A DNA stretch of 64,000 nucleotides from Panaeolus papilionaceus (GCA_015501605.1 JADNRZ010000012.1:186001-250000), one strand, 5' to 3'; shown: positions 22,937-36,265, counted from the stretch's first letter. Translations and numbers: made by a program. Notes: generated by a model from the sequence alone, not told the origin.

Positions 22937-23849
22937 GATCGCCTTAGGCTTCGGAATAAATCTAATAAAAGATATTCAGATATTTACCGAGCTGTAGGAC
23001 ATATTGAGGTCCTACACACTCCGGCATGGGGTCACCTGGCTTGCTAAATAGATTGTTAATTATCTAGCAAAAGTTGGGCCTGAATAATGTCAGGACATAC
23101 ATTAAAAGCTTTTGTCGACTCAGGTCGAGCTTTATTACCTGATTGGAAGCCATCCTTCGTTGTCAAAGTCCACACAAACCGAGGTCATACGACGAGATTC
23201 GACGATTACCCCGAATTCAGGGAGCGGAAGAGGCACAATTGGACTTGACAGCCAGAATCCTCAATTTGGGGGCTGATGACAAGCAAATGCAACTGATGAT
23301 GTCATCATCCGACTCGGATTGGTTCCTGGAAGAGCTGAAGCCCCTATTGACCGCAATGTTAACATGGAAAGACTCAAAAGTTTACTTCAGAGCACAGCAA
23401 AGCCAACCCAGTGATAATGAAAAATGCATGATGAATGAATATTAATGTACACAGCAAGTCATAATTAGATGGAAAAAGGAATGTTACCGCAACGAACGGA
23501 GCGAGACAAGGAGCAACAAGTAAACGATGACGAGACATGAAAAAAATGTCATGAAAGAAAGAAAATAGTATTCAAAACAGAGTACGTCGTACCGCAAAGA
23601 TTATACAGATCGCTCTAGTGCGCTTGAAATTAAAAGTCATACAGTCCTCCTACGATGAAAGGGCTCGTGAAACCGCACACGCAGTACCTCAGTCATCCTC
23701 GACATAGGCAGACCGTCTTCGCATAATAGAACGGCCTGAACAAGCAAGGCATCAATTCAAATAAAAATCCATCATCATCCGCCTGTTTGCTTGCATCATT
23801 TCACTCCCACTAAAACAAGCAAGGTTTTTTTGGGCACTCAATACGAGAT
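22937..23849 (+). other. Interval between metacaspase and aconitase; possible small ORFs
   Basis: About 900 bp between the metacaspase start and the aconitase stop. Two overlapping + strand frames, 23097-23260 (MSGHTLKAFVDSGRALL..) and 23143-23445 (100 codons, preceded directly by a stop and using TTG as first codon), have an amino-acid composition that could be coding. No domain was recognised and no convincing splice model joins them, so no gene is called. The left end is the metacaspase promoter and the right end is aconitase 3' UTR. Confidence 0.35.
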
Positions 23850-26575
23850 TTAAGCAGACTTGGCCTTGGCAGCCATCTATGGAGCGAATCAGTCAGATGA
23901 ACAGAGTTGAACAGCTAAAAGAAAATGTACCAAGTTGAGGGCGGAGCCAGCCTTGAACCACTCGATTTGGCCTTCGTTGAAGGAGTGAGCAAGCTCGACC
24001 TCCTCAGAGGTGCCGTCCTGGTGCTTAACGACGAGGGTGAGGTTTTTGCCAGGAGCAAAGCTCTCCAGACCCTTGATGTCAACCTTGTCGGTACCCTTGA
24101 TACGGTCGTAGTCGGCAGGGTTGACGAAGGTGAGCGCAAGCATACCCTGCTTCTTCAAGTTGGTCTCGTGAATACGGGCGAAGGAGCGGACGATGATGGC
24201 AAGACCACCGAGGAAACGGGGCTCAAGAGCAGCATGCTCACGGGAAGAACCTTCACCGTAGTTGTGGTCACCGATGACGACCCACTTGATGCCGGCGTCG
24301 CGGTATTTAGCAGCGACTTGAGGAACACCACCCCAGGATCCATCAACTTGGCTCTGGATTTTGTTGGCCTCGCCGTTCTCAGCGTTGATAGCACCGATGA
24401 GGCAATTCTCTGAAAGATAGAGTGAGCGTACAAAATGACTCAATAGTATGTTCAGACTTACGGGAAATGTTCTGGAGATGTCCACGGTACTTCAACCAGG
24501 GACCACCAGCGGAGATGTGATCAGTTGTGCATTTGCCCTTGACCTTGATGAGAACGGGGACATCGGTGGGTTGCTTGCCATCCCACTTCTCGAAGGGCTT
24601 CAGGAGCTGAAGACGGTCGGACTTGGGATCAACCTTGACTTGAACGGAAGCGCGGTCTGCGGGAGGAGCCTGGAAGGTGTTCTCTCCAGGATCGTAGCCA
24701 CGGGGAGGGAGCTCAAAGCCAGAGGGAGGAGAGAACTTGAAGGGCTTGCCAGAAGGGGTGGGGATAGAGTCGGTCAGAGGGTTGAAGGCAAGGGTACCAG
24801 CAAAGGCAAGAGCAGTGACGATATCGGGCGAGGTGACGAAGGCGTGAGTGGCGGGGTTAGCATCGTTGCGTCCAGTGAAGTTACGGTTGTAAGAGGTGAC
24901 GACTACGAATAATCAATAAAGGTCTACGAGAGAAAGAATCCAAGCAACATACTAGTGTTAGGTTCGCCCTTCTTGACGTCCTGACGATCCCACTGACCGA
25001 TACAAGGTCCGCAAGCGTTGGCAAGGACCAAACCGCCAGCAGCCTCGAAAGCCTCAATTTGTCCGTCACGCTCAATTGTAGCCCTAACCTGTTCGCTTCC
25101 GGGAGTCACAGTGAACTTAGACTTGAGTTCAAGACCAGCATCCTTAGCTTGCTTGAAAAGATTGGCGGAGCGGGTCATGTCCTCATACGACGAGTTGGTG
25201 CAAGAACCGATGAGGCCAACCTTGACTTCCTCGGGCCATCCGTTCTTCTTGGCTTCAGCAGCAAGCTTGGAGATGGGGGTGGCGAGATCGGGGGTGAAAG
25301 GTCCATTGATGTGGGGCTCGAGTTCGGAAAGGTTCTTAAAAAGGTGGTCAGTAATGTGGGGATACAAAGCCTGTGGAATTGATTTACAATTTCAATGACC
25401 TGGTCGTATTCTGCCTTCTCGTCAGCCTTGAGGTTGTGGGAGAAGGACTTGGCGTAGTCGGCAATCTGGGAGCGCTTGGTAGCGCGGAGGTAGTCACCCA
25501 TACGCTCGTTGTAGGGGAAGAGAGAAGTGGTTGCGCCGATTTCAGCACCCATATTGCAAATAGTAGCCATACCAGTGCAGCTGAGGGACTCGACACCAGA
25601 ACCAGTATACTCGACGATGGCACCAGTTCCACCCTTGACAGTGAGAATACCAGCAACCTTGAGGATAACATCCTTAGGGGTGGTCCAGCCTCCAATCTTG
25701 CCAGTGAGGTTAACACCAATAACCTTGGGGCACTTGAGTTCCCAAGGAATTCCAGCCATGACGTCGACAGCATCAGCACCACCAACACCGCAAGCAATCA
25801 TTCCGAGACCACCAGCGTTGGGAGTATGAGAGTCGGTACCGATCATCAGACCACCGGGGAAAGCGTAGTTTTCGAGGATAATTTGATGGATGATACCAGA
25901 ACCGGGTTTCCAGAAACCAAGACCGTACTTGGCGGTTGCGGTGGCCAAAAAGTCGTAGACTTCCCTGTTGATGTCAATGGCACGGGCCAAATCCTTAACA
26001 CCGCCGACTTGAGCCTCGATGAGATGGTCGCAGTGGACAGTGGTGGGGACGGCAGCGGTGTCCATACCAGCGGACATGAATTGGAGGAGGGCCATCTGGG
26101 GAACAAGTTACATTAGATAACAGTGGAGAAGAATGACGTAGATTAATACTCACTTGAGCGGTAGCATCCTGGCAAGCAACTCGCTATGAAAGGATTGGTG
26201 TTTGAGCTTCAAGCAGGACCAATGAACCAGACAACACATACATCAGGTCGGAGCTTGAGGTAGCTAGTTCCGCGGACGATATCCTGGTTAACAGGGTCGT
26301 CAAGATGGCCGTATAGAATCTTCTCCGAAAGGGTGAGAGGGCGCTGGAGTCTGATAACAAATAAGCAACGTGTTTCGAATCTCCCACTTGTGGACACACC
26401 TCTGACGAACGATCTCAAGGTTGTCCTCGATACGTTGGTAGTTGATATAGGCACCCTTCTCAAGGAGAGACATTGCTACTTTTGTATCACCAATGCGAGC
26501 AGCAGCTGTGGCCATCCCAGCGGCGAGACGCTGAAGATTGCGGACAGCATTTCCTGAACCGTTTGATTTGAGCAT
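23850..26575 (-). CDS. ACO1: Aconitate hydratase, mitochondrial
   Basis: 4Fe-4S enzyme interconverting citrate and isocitrate in the mitochondrial TCA cycle. Eight exons give 783 aa, the usual length for mitochondrial aconitase: 26400-26575, 26242-26350, 26154-26183, 25388-26095, 24953-25334, 24462-24902, 23931-24409, 23850-23876. The N-terminus is basic, Ser/Ala-rich and lacks acidic residues, as expected of a targeting peptide. Recognisable blocks in order: [39 protein letters not shown], the cluster cysteine in GSCTNSS (C386), the pair in ACGPCIGQW (C449, C452), [39 protein letters not shown] and [13 protein letters not shown]. The start is the only ATG upstream of MATAAARIG that leaves a presequence. 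A long frame (247 codons) on the opposite strand is a shadow of the codon bias. Confidence 0.96.
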
Positions 26576-28098
26576 CGTGGCTATGACTAGCAGCTGCGTT
26601 TATAAAACGGCTGCAACAACGGCGACAATGATAAAGATGGAGGTAGGAGGAGGAGAAGAGAGTTATTAGAAACAAGGAGGAACTCGGAATCAACAAATTT
26701 ATGCAAACTAAACACGTGAATTTCAGTTTCGGCACTCTCTACAACCAATCACAGTCAACGCATTTACTCATGATTGCCCCGCCTCATTCACCGAGCGCGA
26801 TATCATTCTTCCCCGCTCTTTTGCCGCATAACCATGACTTTTTATCTTACATTTATCCTGGTTTTCCCCCACTTGAGACCCAACGTCGCTTCAATAACTC
26901 GTTAACTGCGCAACAAACAACCGACCTTGAGATGTACACAACCCGTCTTTTAACCACCTAAATACAGCAAGACACACGACAGAGAGTGAAAGACGTTCAA
27001 GACTTTTGAAGTCTGTTTTCTTCGGCACTATTCTTATCCACTTTCTACTGAGACCCAAATAACTAATGTCAATAACTCATCGGCCGAGTTCTATCAATAG
27101 ATTCAACGAATGCAGCGTGCTAGCTGAGCTCTCTCAATTAATACCAGGCATGCTTGTTCATGCAGTACCAGTATCACTTTACTTTCAGTGGTTTAGCTAC
27201 GGAGTTGCATGCCTACCTCCTCTTCGCAGCAATCACGAGAGAAGCCGTCGGTAGAAGGTAACCGGAAAGAAGTCCATGTGTTCATAAGTTAGTGTTAATC
27301 CTGTTGGTCCCAGGTTTGTTCTTCACTAACATGCTTGATGAATATCGTGTTCCATTCTAATTTCCGAAGAGTACAAACCCTTTTAAGTACCCCCACGGGC
27401 AGAAGTGATGTCGAGGATACAGCTATGAGGTCATACTTATATCGAAGTCGGAAGACGGGATCATTTCAATCGGTGTAATTATTCTTATCATCTGTAGGCC
27501 AGGAATTGGAAGCTTCCCATGATGCCGGTAAGTAAACTCCGAACCTCTATTTTCGAAGAAACGACGATCTTGGGTTTGCGGGGGGGCTTCGAGTAGGTAA
27601 TAGGCACGTCTGAGGCGTATTTTCATTACATCGAACGTGATGCTGGGAAGGAAGCCTCGTATGCCATTGCCTCAACCGATTAAGAAGATTGACTCGACGA
27701 TTTTATGAAAACAGTGGCCATAGTAATAGCTTGCCAGCCAGCACAATCCACCTTCGTGCACGATCTCCTTCTACTACAAGTACATCCATTTATAAGATGA
27801 ACCTCGATTCTCCAGGTCTATTCAAGAGGAATGTATCCGTCCGGTGTGCTCCAGTGCGGCGTTTCCAATGGTGGTCGCTGCGTACTCTTTCGAGCGGTTC
27901 CTCAACCCGGGACGTCGAGACGATCACTGGTGAGTCCACCTTCAACTACAGGCATCTAAGTTAAGTAGCAGTGATAACATTCAGCATATTTCAACACACC
28001 CAACATTGGCCTTGGTGTTACCTCACGCAAGACTTAGGCACAGCTCGGAAAGCCACCGACTGCGGGTCGGAACGTGATCCGAAGAACATCATGCAAGC
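26576..28098 (+). other. Interval between aconitase and tRNA-Lys
   Basis: About 1.5 kb. The part next to 26575 is the aconitase promoter; it carries a CCAAT motif (+ strand near 26744-26750) and CT-rich sequence. Frames at 27066-27254 and 27689-27964 were examined and show no domain or splice support. Confidence 0.4.
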
Positions 28099-28207
28099 GC
28101 CCGCCTAGCTCAATTGGATAGAGCGTCAGACTCTTATCTGGTGCTGGCAAGGCTCAAGCTGTTATCCGTAAATCTGAAGGCTGCGAGTTCGATCCTCGCG
28201 GTGGGCT
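28099..28207 (+). tRNA. tRNA-Lys(CTT): tRNA-Lys (CUU anticodon) with an intron
   Basis: The sequence folds as a full cloverleaf. The acceptor stem GCCCGCC pairs with GGTGGGC (one G-T pair). The D arm is GCTC..GAGC, the anticodon stem TCAGA..TCTGA and the T arm GCGAG-TTCGATC-CTCGC. The anticodon loop is CTCTTA plus A, giving CTT for lysine. The loop is interrupted after position 37 by a 35-nt intron (28137-28171), the canonical location for nuclear tRNA introns; mature length is 74 nt with discriminator T at 28207. Confidence 0.93.
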
Positions 28208-31200
28208 ACTAGATTTTTTCCCATTTTTTTTACGACGAATGTGTTAATACTACATTTTGGTGTCTTCAAAGCCCAAATCGTTGACGCACGCGCGGGGAGA
28301 TCCTCCTGAAAGTTAAGTGTCATTAAAGTGAGGGCAATGAGACGAAAAGGGAAGGTGATGATGACGCGCGATACGAGTCCGTGGAGTCGATAGAGATAGA
28401 GAGGAGGGAATAGGGAGATGTTTAAGGCGAACAGAAGCAAAGACACTGACAAAGGAGACGGAATTAATTACGAACAATCGCGGACGAACGACGAGGCACA
28501 AACTTGAAATATGGGCAGAAAATATCTTCGCATTGCTTATAAACTATGTACAGCTACAGTCTATAACTATGGAAAATCATGGAAATCAAGGGAAGATATC
28601 CATCAACCCAAGGTACGAAACCGAAAGCGCGCGACGACGCATGTAATGAACTGACGCGAACAAAAATGTTATCTATAAAAGTTTATTGAAAAAAAGCATA
28701 ACTGCTATATTGACCATTCCTCTTGGCAGTGTTTAAGCATTTCTGCAGTCGTCTTAAACGTTAACAATGATTCGAAGGAACTTGGAATTCTCGCTTGATA
28801 TTGATCTTTCATGCCTGTACGTTACAGTTGGTTAAATTTCAAGATGAGTGCACAGTCAGTCCTGCAGACGGTGAAAATGACAAAACCATTTTTTGAGGTA
28901 TCGTGGCGGTGAAGTCAGTTTTTGTCGTGCGTTTCTCCCAAACCATCATATCTGTCATTTGAATTCTGAAGCTAACCCTAAAGCAATCCGCGTTGTGTCG
29001 ATGTTGGTGACTTGCCTTTCGTTGGGGTTCCAGCCTCCAACCAATCGCATTCTCTCCCGACGCCCGCAGGTCCTCTGATTTTTGCCTCCACGATGCAGGA
29101 TCGATAAGGCGGTATGGGTTGCCTCGTTCCAGCCAGCTCTGATTCTAAATAGCAAAAAATGCGACACTGCCTTGACAGTCTTGACTCGTGTCTTCGCAGT
29201 TTAAAGAAGACTCCCGAATGGCTTCCGAGAGGGGTGGACTTGAGGCAAAACTGCCCCACCATCGGACCACAATTGCGAGGTATTATCCCAAATGGTGAGG
29301 ACGGTGCATAGCTATGTCACCGTTAGTGGAATTGGATCCGGTGGACATGCGGACTTGTATAAGAGTCGCGAGGCCGCCACCACGCCGCGTTTTCTTGTTT
29401 GACGAGAACCATATACGAAGTGGCTAGTCCTGCTCAGTCTAAGAGTTCTCTAACTGCGGGCTGTGGTCGGCGATTCGTTATCGTACGTGCATGCAAATTT
29501 TTTTATGATCTAGACATGCATTCGAGGACGTCATTCATGATGGATATGGTGATAATCATCCCAGGGGGATTTGCATTTTTTTTTCTCGAAGCGGCAATGA
29601 CTTTTGACTGAATATGCCGATAGTACAGGACCACGGTGTCCTCTGTTTAGCCAGTGCATTGCGATTGTCATCCCACTGGACATCCGAAGTCTGTTGGACA
29701 TTTTTTCAAACAGCGAGAACTTGAACTCTGGAGTCTGAAAGATGGCATATGTCAAGCATACATCATCTAAAAATTTAACCGGTTATGAACATTCAATATC
29801 TCAGGGTGACATCGCAAAACACCTTTTGGATTAATGCAATTGACGCAAATGGCAGGGCACTTATGTCGCTGGCTGAACGGATATACCTGCCTTGTATCCG
29901 CTGTCGACACCTCTTTTCACATCCAGACTGAGCATACTTATAAGTAAAGGACATGCAGTGACACATCGATTTCCCTTTCCTTTGTGCATTGTCAACTGTG
30001 CACTCACAGACTTTTCGCCTTCCCCAACCTGAAAACTGCACTTTACTGCACCGAGGGCCGCATACGCTGATCTTCGACCCTCGCCCTCCATCAGTAACAC
30101 ATATCGGTTGTCCCAAATCCACCATTTGCAAATTTCAACCCCCTTGTACCTATCCCACAGTCGCTCACCATCGCGACCAGATTATATTGCTTTCCGACAC
30201 TCGCAATTGCGTTCTAATCGGTTCTCATACAACCGCGTCCCTTTTATTCTCACAACTTGAAAGGCCTTCTGAACGGCGCCAAACGACGTTTCAGCTCGTT
30301 CCCACTCTCGGAGCTCAATCCGCTTTGTTCATTTAAAGGACGCCGAATCCTGTGAGCAACATCCGATCCGCCCAGTGTTGTTCTTGAGAACTGACAGCCA
30401 GCGGTGTTGCTTCGGATTTGTAGAGCTGGACGGAGAAGCTGAAGAAGACCTGTCCGACGTGCTTCGCTGATCCGCTATTTTTACCACTTGACGATTATCC
30501 ACTCGCTGCGATATTTCAAAAATAGCCTCAACACAAAGGTTTTTTCAAGGCTGACCAGTAAATTAGGACCCTTGGACGCCCTGATTGAACCTGAAGCTCA
30601 GCGGATTACGCGAACCATTCCACAAGCGAAAGGAATCTCTTTGACGACTGTCACGACAACGACGACCCAACGAACTTAACGAACTTGACCCGACATTCCC
30701 AAATTTCAACCATACCACCTGATCCCTTCGATACCAATCCCTAATCCGCACTTAACCTCCCACTCAAAAGCACCTTTCACTTAACACGTTGCCTATACTG
30801 CCTGCTTTGTGCAGTGCACCCATCCTGAACATCTAAGTCATTGGTTCCGGTGCTTCCTTTTTAATTATGTGCTCCCCACACTCAGCTCATCTCACTCTTA
30901 TATTACAGTTCCGGGTTCACGCCTCAAAACTGCCGGAAAGACAAAGTAACGACTACGCGCGACGATTATTCATTATCGCGACGACAAGTGCTGGCGGCTA
31001 TATTTAAACACGTACGAACCTGGTCAGTTTTACCTTTCACTTTTCTCTCTTCCCCGCTTTCCGTTCTCCGTTCATTTTGTTCCCTCTTTTTGTGATTATT
31101 TTCCCTCTGAGTAAGCAGTAGTGGACATTTCCACCCTAACGACTGTCATTGGTTCCATTGCCCACATTCCCCCACTCTCTTTACCCTTCACTTTCTCAGT

Positions 31201-32267
31201 GATATCAACACTACTTGACGTTGTTCCTTTGCACAAATCGAGGATTACATACGACGTGTCTGATATATTTCTCGTCGCCGTCTTGTCGAACACTGGTGGA
31301 GTTTTGAATGGTCGTTTAAGCAGTCAACTCTACCCCTATCAAGCTAGTGCCCGACTGTCGATTGGGAGGCGTTGCGTTGTCGCTCTCGGCTCTCTTGCCG
31401 ACGCATCACATCACTTCCCTTGACCACCTTAACTTCAACCATCCATCGACTGTGCAATTTTCTAACCTTTTTTCACCACCCACATTCACCTTCTTTTAAT
31501 CCGTGCTGGTTAAGACCATCGGACCTTCGTTTGTTTCATTCAACCTTGTATTCATCTACCAGCTTTTTGGTCGTATGCTCGCTTGACAATTCTTCACGTT
31601 TCTTTTGTTGCTCCACGTTAAAGACATTTTCGAGTTTTTACTGTAACTTCATCCGCTCTTTACCATCCATTATTTGCGTTTCTCTGTTCATTCTAGCTCA
31701 CATCTGCAGCGGGATCCGGCTTTTGTGTATGGGTCTAATTTTTACTTGACAGATCTAACGCCTTCCGTATAGAAACGTACCTCAAACAGTTCACATCAGC
31801 GTCAACGACCTCCTGCCATTTCTTTGACTCCGCGCTCTTCAGCCTCACGAATATTTCTGTCTATCTTCGGTCTGTCGATTCGCCGACTTGCCTAATCCGT
31901 CGTGGCATCAAAACAAGATATCCTGTTCCAGGATCGCGAGCGTCTATTTTTGTGGGTATACTAGTTCTGTTCCTTATTAAATAACCTCAACCACGAGCTT
32001 CTTCGCCTTCTAGCGTTTCTGCTTCATTCCGTTTTGCACCAACTTCACGCATACCATTTCACTAATCGGCACGAAAGGTGACGCTAACGCAAATACGGCC
32101 CTGTACGACCTCCACCCCACCCCACCCCGCTTATATATATACCACACGCCTTCCCAACGACATTTCAATACCTTCAGCTAGTCATTTTCAGCCCTTATTA
32201 ATTTCCCGGCCAACAACGGCCTGTAAAGATTTTTCCCGCTGTGCTTCCGTGCTTTTTTTGTCATTTT
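28208..32267 (+). other. Long gene-poor region, pyrimidine-rich toward its right end
   Basis: Four kilobases without a supportable gene. The right half (about 30,300-32,260) is strikingly C/T-rich on the + strand, holds a TATA-like TATATTTAAA near 30991-31000 and several short ATG frames (for example 31121-31423 and 31372-31749). It may be a long 5' leader or extended promoter of the seven-TM gene that follows. The left half shows nothing recognisable. Confidence 0.4.
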
Positions 32268-35200
32268 ATGACGTCACTATCTTCTCCATCTCCGTGTTCC
32301 TCAGCACCGACCACTATTCGAGAGAAATCTCTCACACCCTCCATCGATCTAACCTCTTCAGCCAGTTTCCAATGGCTGAAAACGCATTCGGGGATCGGTC
32401 TGCGCTTTCACGCCCAGTCATTGTCAGGAAACGACCAACTCATATATTTGTCAGCGCATGCTTCGTCAGCCGGACATCAAATTGAAATTTCACCTCGAGA
32501 GATCGTCGGTGACCGTGTAGCGGAACAACATACGACGGGAAATGTCGATGCTGCAACTTCATTGTCCCTTTCCTCAATACCACCATCACCATCCTACGTC
32601 CCACTACCACAATCTGGACCACCTCCGTCGCGTCTTTCACCGTGGCAGCGTCCTAACTTCACGCCGCCGGGTGAAATGGTGTTCCCAACACACGCCGCAT
32701 TCTCTCCTTTTCCAGATAGCCTAAACCCTTACGTCGGCGCTGTAATAGTGAGTTGCGTCGTCCTAGCCTTTTCTTCCTGGCTAACATTGTTACAGTTTGA
32801 GGGATTTCTGTACGGTTTATACACCACTCTATTCTTCATTTGCGCGTATGTTCTTATACGGCGACATCACCGACTCTCACAGAGGGACGCCGCTGAACGA
32901 GCAAATGCTCAGACTCAGTCATCATCAAGACGAGATCTTCACAGTTCATCACCCAACAATCAAGGTCTAGCCCCAAGCCCCAGCTATTCTACCCACAACT
33001 TCTCGCCGCTGTCAGCTAACTATTCCCAATCACAAACCCAATTCATACCGCCATCAAACCAGAGTCGCAATGCTAACAATTATACCCCGCCACGAACAAC
33101 TCCAAAGAAGGTGCCGCAACACCTTCCATGGATTTGGGTTCTCCTTGCCTCTGGTCTATTGATGTACCTCATCGCGAGCGCGGACATGATCTATACCCTG
33201 GTTTTACTCTTTAGAAGGTTGCTAGGACCCGGACAGACGTTAACGTTTGAAGACATTAGAATAAAGTATTGGTTATTTGTCACGAATAAGTGAGTGCGCG
33301 GTCTTTGGAATGTCGAGCGTAAAATACTGACAGATTATTAGCATGATTGCTGATTCCTTGCTGCTCTATCGATGTTATGTTGTCTGGACATGGAGAAAAA
33401 GTATCATTGTTGGGCCTGGCATTTTGCTTATCGGCGCTACGGGTACGTTTCGCTCTTTTATATAAATCTTGTGGCTGTATTGACGATGTCAAACTAGCTG
33501 TTGGGTATACCTTCGAAGGCTCCAGCACCAGTCTCTTCGGGAAAACATGGATCTATCTAACTTTGATAGTCATCTTGAACGTCTTGTTGACTGGACTGAC
33601 GGGTGCGTTTCCATAATTGTCGCCTTGTACATGGTGGTTAACGTCAACGATTTTAGCTGGACGGATCTGGTACTTGGCTCACAAAGCCCATGCCATTCTT
33701 CGACCCGGATTGATAAGGAGATATAATGCCACTATTGCCATCTTGTGCGTTTCTTTCGTTTCCTCACAATATCGAAACTAATCCGTGATGAACATCCAGA
33801 ATTGAATCTGGTGTGATTTATTCCGCCTATATTCTCTTGAATATTGGGTTCAACCAAAATAAGGTCGCGAACGTGATTCTAGATGCAGGTTTTGTCCAAA
33901 TTGTCGTACGTCCTACCAAAAATAATCTTCGGTTTTCCATCATATTGATGCTGTCTTCACTTTCAGGGAATTATGCCAACCCTCATCATCGTTCAAGTTG
34001 GCGTTGGCCGTGCTGTTCATGATTTCGAAACGAGCGAAGGTGTCAACATGAATCCCTCTCGATTTGACGATGACAGAGATGTCCCAGGACACAATGAAAT
34101 GGAAACGTTCGACCGTACTGCCCAGACATTCCGCAGTCTTCGCACCGGCCTTAAAACGTCGGAGATCGTCGACCACGAAATTGACCTTGAAGTTGGCGAC
34201 GGAAGCCAACGCGTTTCACGCGGGATCAATAGACGGTCTCTGATGCTTCAGCCGGTCTCGAATAACAGGAATTCGCACCTATCTGTAGAGTCTGCATATC
34301 GCGGGCTGGTCCATGGGAGACATTCGAGGAGTTCTGGAGAGGATGATATTTACGACACACCACTTGCGACTCCAACAACACCTACGATCAAGCTTGGACA
34401 TGTGGATGGGGATGGGCCGACGCCACCCCGAGGTCCACACCACACTTTTGGCCACAATCAATGCACTTGCCGAGGGAATGAGGACCGATACGCTTCGCAT
34501 GAAACCTTTGTTGTATGTCGCCTACATCCAAGTCGATATCATTTGCGCAATTTCTCGGATGGTGGTTCGACATCGGCTTTCGGTGGTGCAACAATGATCG
34601 CAGGTAGCTCAACCCCGAACCTGCGTTCAGTCAAGTCATTCAAGACAGCAGACATGGGCACCCCGGGAAACAGAAACAGCTTCATAAATCGGTTGGGACT
34701 CCCTGAGTTTGTGGTGGATGACGAGCAGGATCGACATCACAACCACGATGTCTTGTCTGACCATATCAGCGAAGCTGAAAACAGCAACGAGTCGAATGGC
34801 CTTGGGCTTACCTTGGGGGTAGAAAGCCCACCACAGGACCCATTAGGTTTGATCGTGTCCGAGCCGCAGGACCTAGCGACTATGGGTTTCGCCATCAGCG
34901 AGGACAACCAGGAGTCGCTTGACCAAGGGAGACCTCGCTCGGGTTACCTCCAGGGCGACCGATTACGACCTCCCTCTTCTCATTCACGAGGATCCCGATC
35001 CCCTGGCCCAACACTCATCCCACTCGAAGCAACCTCCTCATCCGAAACCCAACGGCCAATCCAATACGGCAACCCCACGATCATTACCCCAGAACCTCGC
35101 AACGAAGAAACAGACGAAGACGACACAGACATGGACATTGTCGATTTTGAGTCAGCGCGGTCTCAACTCCCACCTTCATCGGCGCTCTTTGAAGGCTCTG

Positions 35201-35385
35201 GAGCGGATTGGGCTGATGTTCGCTTATCGGCGAGTCGGCCCAGGTCGTCTGGGAGCAGACCGAGCACCAGTCGTAACGTTTCGGACTCAACGACTCTCTC
35301 AACGGATATCTATGTTGAAGCTCCTTCGAGACCTATATCTGGAACCGGGTCGGGAGTCGGAGCAGTTCCGACACAAGACGCCTGA
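32268..35385 (+). CDS. Seven-TM receptor-like membrane protein with long cytoplasmic tail
   Basis: Member of a large Agaricomycete family of seven-helix membrane proteins of unknown ligand, GPCR-like in layout. Seven exons: 32268-32747, 32796-33289, 33342-33442, 33498-33602, 33657-33744, 33800-33905, 33967-35385 (930 aa from the first ATG). The first intron (48 nt, GTGAGT..TACAG) is stop-free and in frame but interrupts helix 1, so splicing is favoured. Helices: FEGFLYGLYTTLFFICAYVL, WVLLASGLLMYLIASADMIY, then a helix ending in the family motif LLLYRCYVVW, then IIVGPGILLIGATAVGY, YLTLIVILNVLLTGLTAGRI, IESGVIYSAYILLNIGF and a last helix ending IMPTLIIVQVGVG. About 465 C-terminal residues are hydrophilic and disordered (Ser, Pro, Asp, Glu rich). 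A downstream in-frame ATG at 32676 (MVFPTHAAF, giving 794 aa) may be the true start, since family members usually begin close to helix 1. Confidence 0.85.
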
Positions 35386-36265
35386 TCTTTTTATCTTGCT
35401 TTCCGCTTCCACACGCTCTTGATTCTCTTTCATTCCACCCACTCTTCTAACATCTGACTAAAACACACAATTTTCGACTGGCATTTTCAACTCCATTTTC
35501 ATCATTCATTTATGCGCATTGACGACAATCACTCCTCCCCCTCACCATCTATAATTTTTATCTTGCATATTTTCTTCGTATATCCCTCACCTTTTACAAA
35601 CTGCGAAAACCAAAAATTCGACTTCGCCATTTAACATCGATCGGCATTCGTTTTCTTCACACCTCTTTCCAATCCTCCTTCGCGTCTCGCCATTTGCTTT
35701 GCTTTGTTACTATCTCAACTTATAACTTCTTATGCACGCTTGGAGTCTTTGCTCCCTTAATTTTCAACGCTTTACGGACGCCTTTTTCTAGTCTCCCTTT
35801 CTCTCCTGTCCGCATGCTCGTCCTTTCGCTTTTGTTTTGCACATCATGAACTCATTTCTTAGATATCGCCCATGCATTTATTTCAAGAATTAAGTAGTTA
35901 AACACTATGTATCATTATTTTCTGTAGCATATTCACCCACCTTCCCAGATCCCTAACATTCTTGCACTTTCATCACATTGCGATACCTTCAATTTTTTTT
36001 CGGATACATACAAAATGTCAATTCAACATTAATTTTACACACAAGCTACAATAGCGCTTCCAACGTTAAAGGTCCAGATTATTCGGTGCAACTAAATGTA
36101 ACAAGGGTGGGGAAGGAGGCAGGCGACGGGTACACGAAGAAAGGGGGGAACACGAACAACACAGTTGCATCAAGGAAAGTAAAAAGAGAGCCAAAAAGTC
36201 AACAAAAGACAGGAGAAGTCAGGAGGGAGACAGTACAGGTTAAAAATATATAACTGAATTCGTTA
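35386..36265 (+). other. Intergenic, convergent 3' regions
   Basis: About 880 bp between two convergent genes, C/T-rich on the left and A/G-rich on the right. It probably consists of the two 3' UTRs. No gene was seen. Confidence 0.4.

Noticed and set aside
23097..23445. Overlapping + frames between metacaspase and aconitase
   Set aside because: Composition is plausible but there is no recognisable domain and no consistent exon model; the longer frame starts right after a stop with a TTG.
25335..25387. Aconitase exon boundary read as ALYPHITDH after a CACAG acceptor
   Set aside because: That acceptor would leave a 17-nt intron. The 53-nt intron ending TTTTTAAG gives the expected [12 protein letters not shown] junction.
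25373..26116. 247-codon + strand frame opposite aconitase
   Set aside because: It lies wholly antisense to the main aconitase exon, whose family motifs are unambiguous; it is a shadow of codon bias and lacks domains of its own.
29989..30336. 115-codon + frame in the gene-poor region
   Set aside because: It lies in C/T-rich sequence where stop codons are depleted by composition; no domain.
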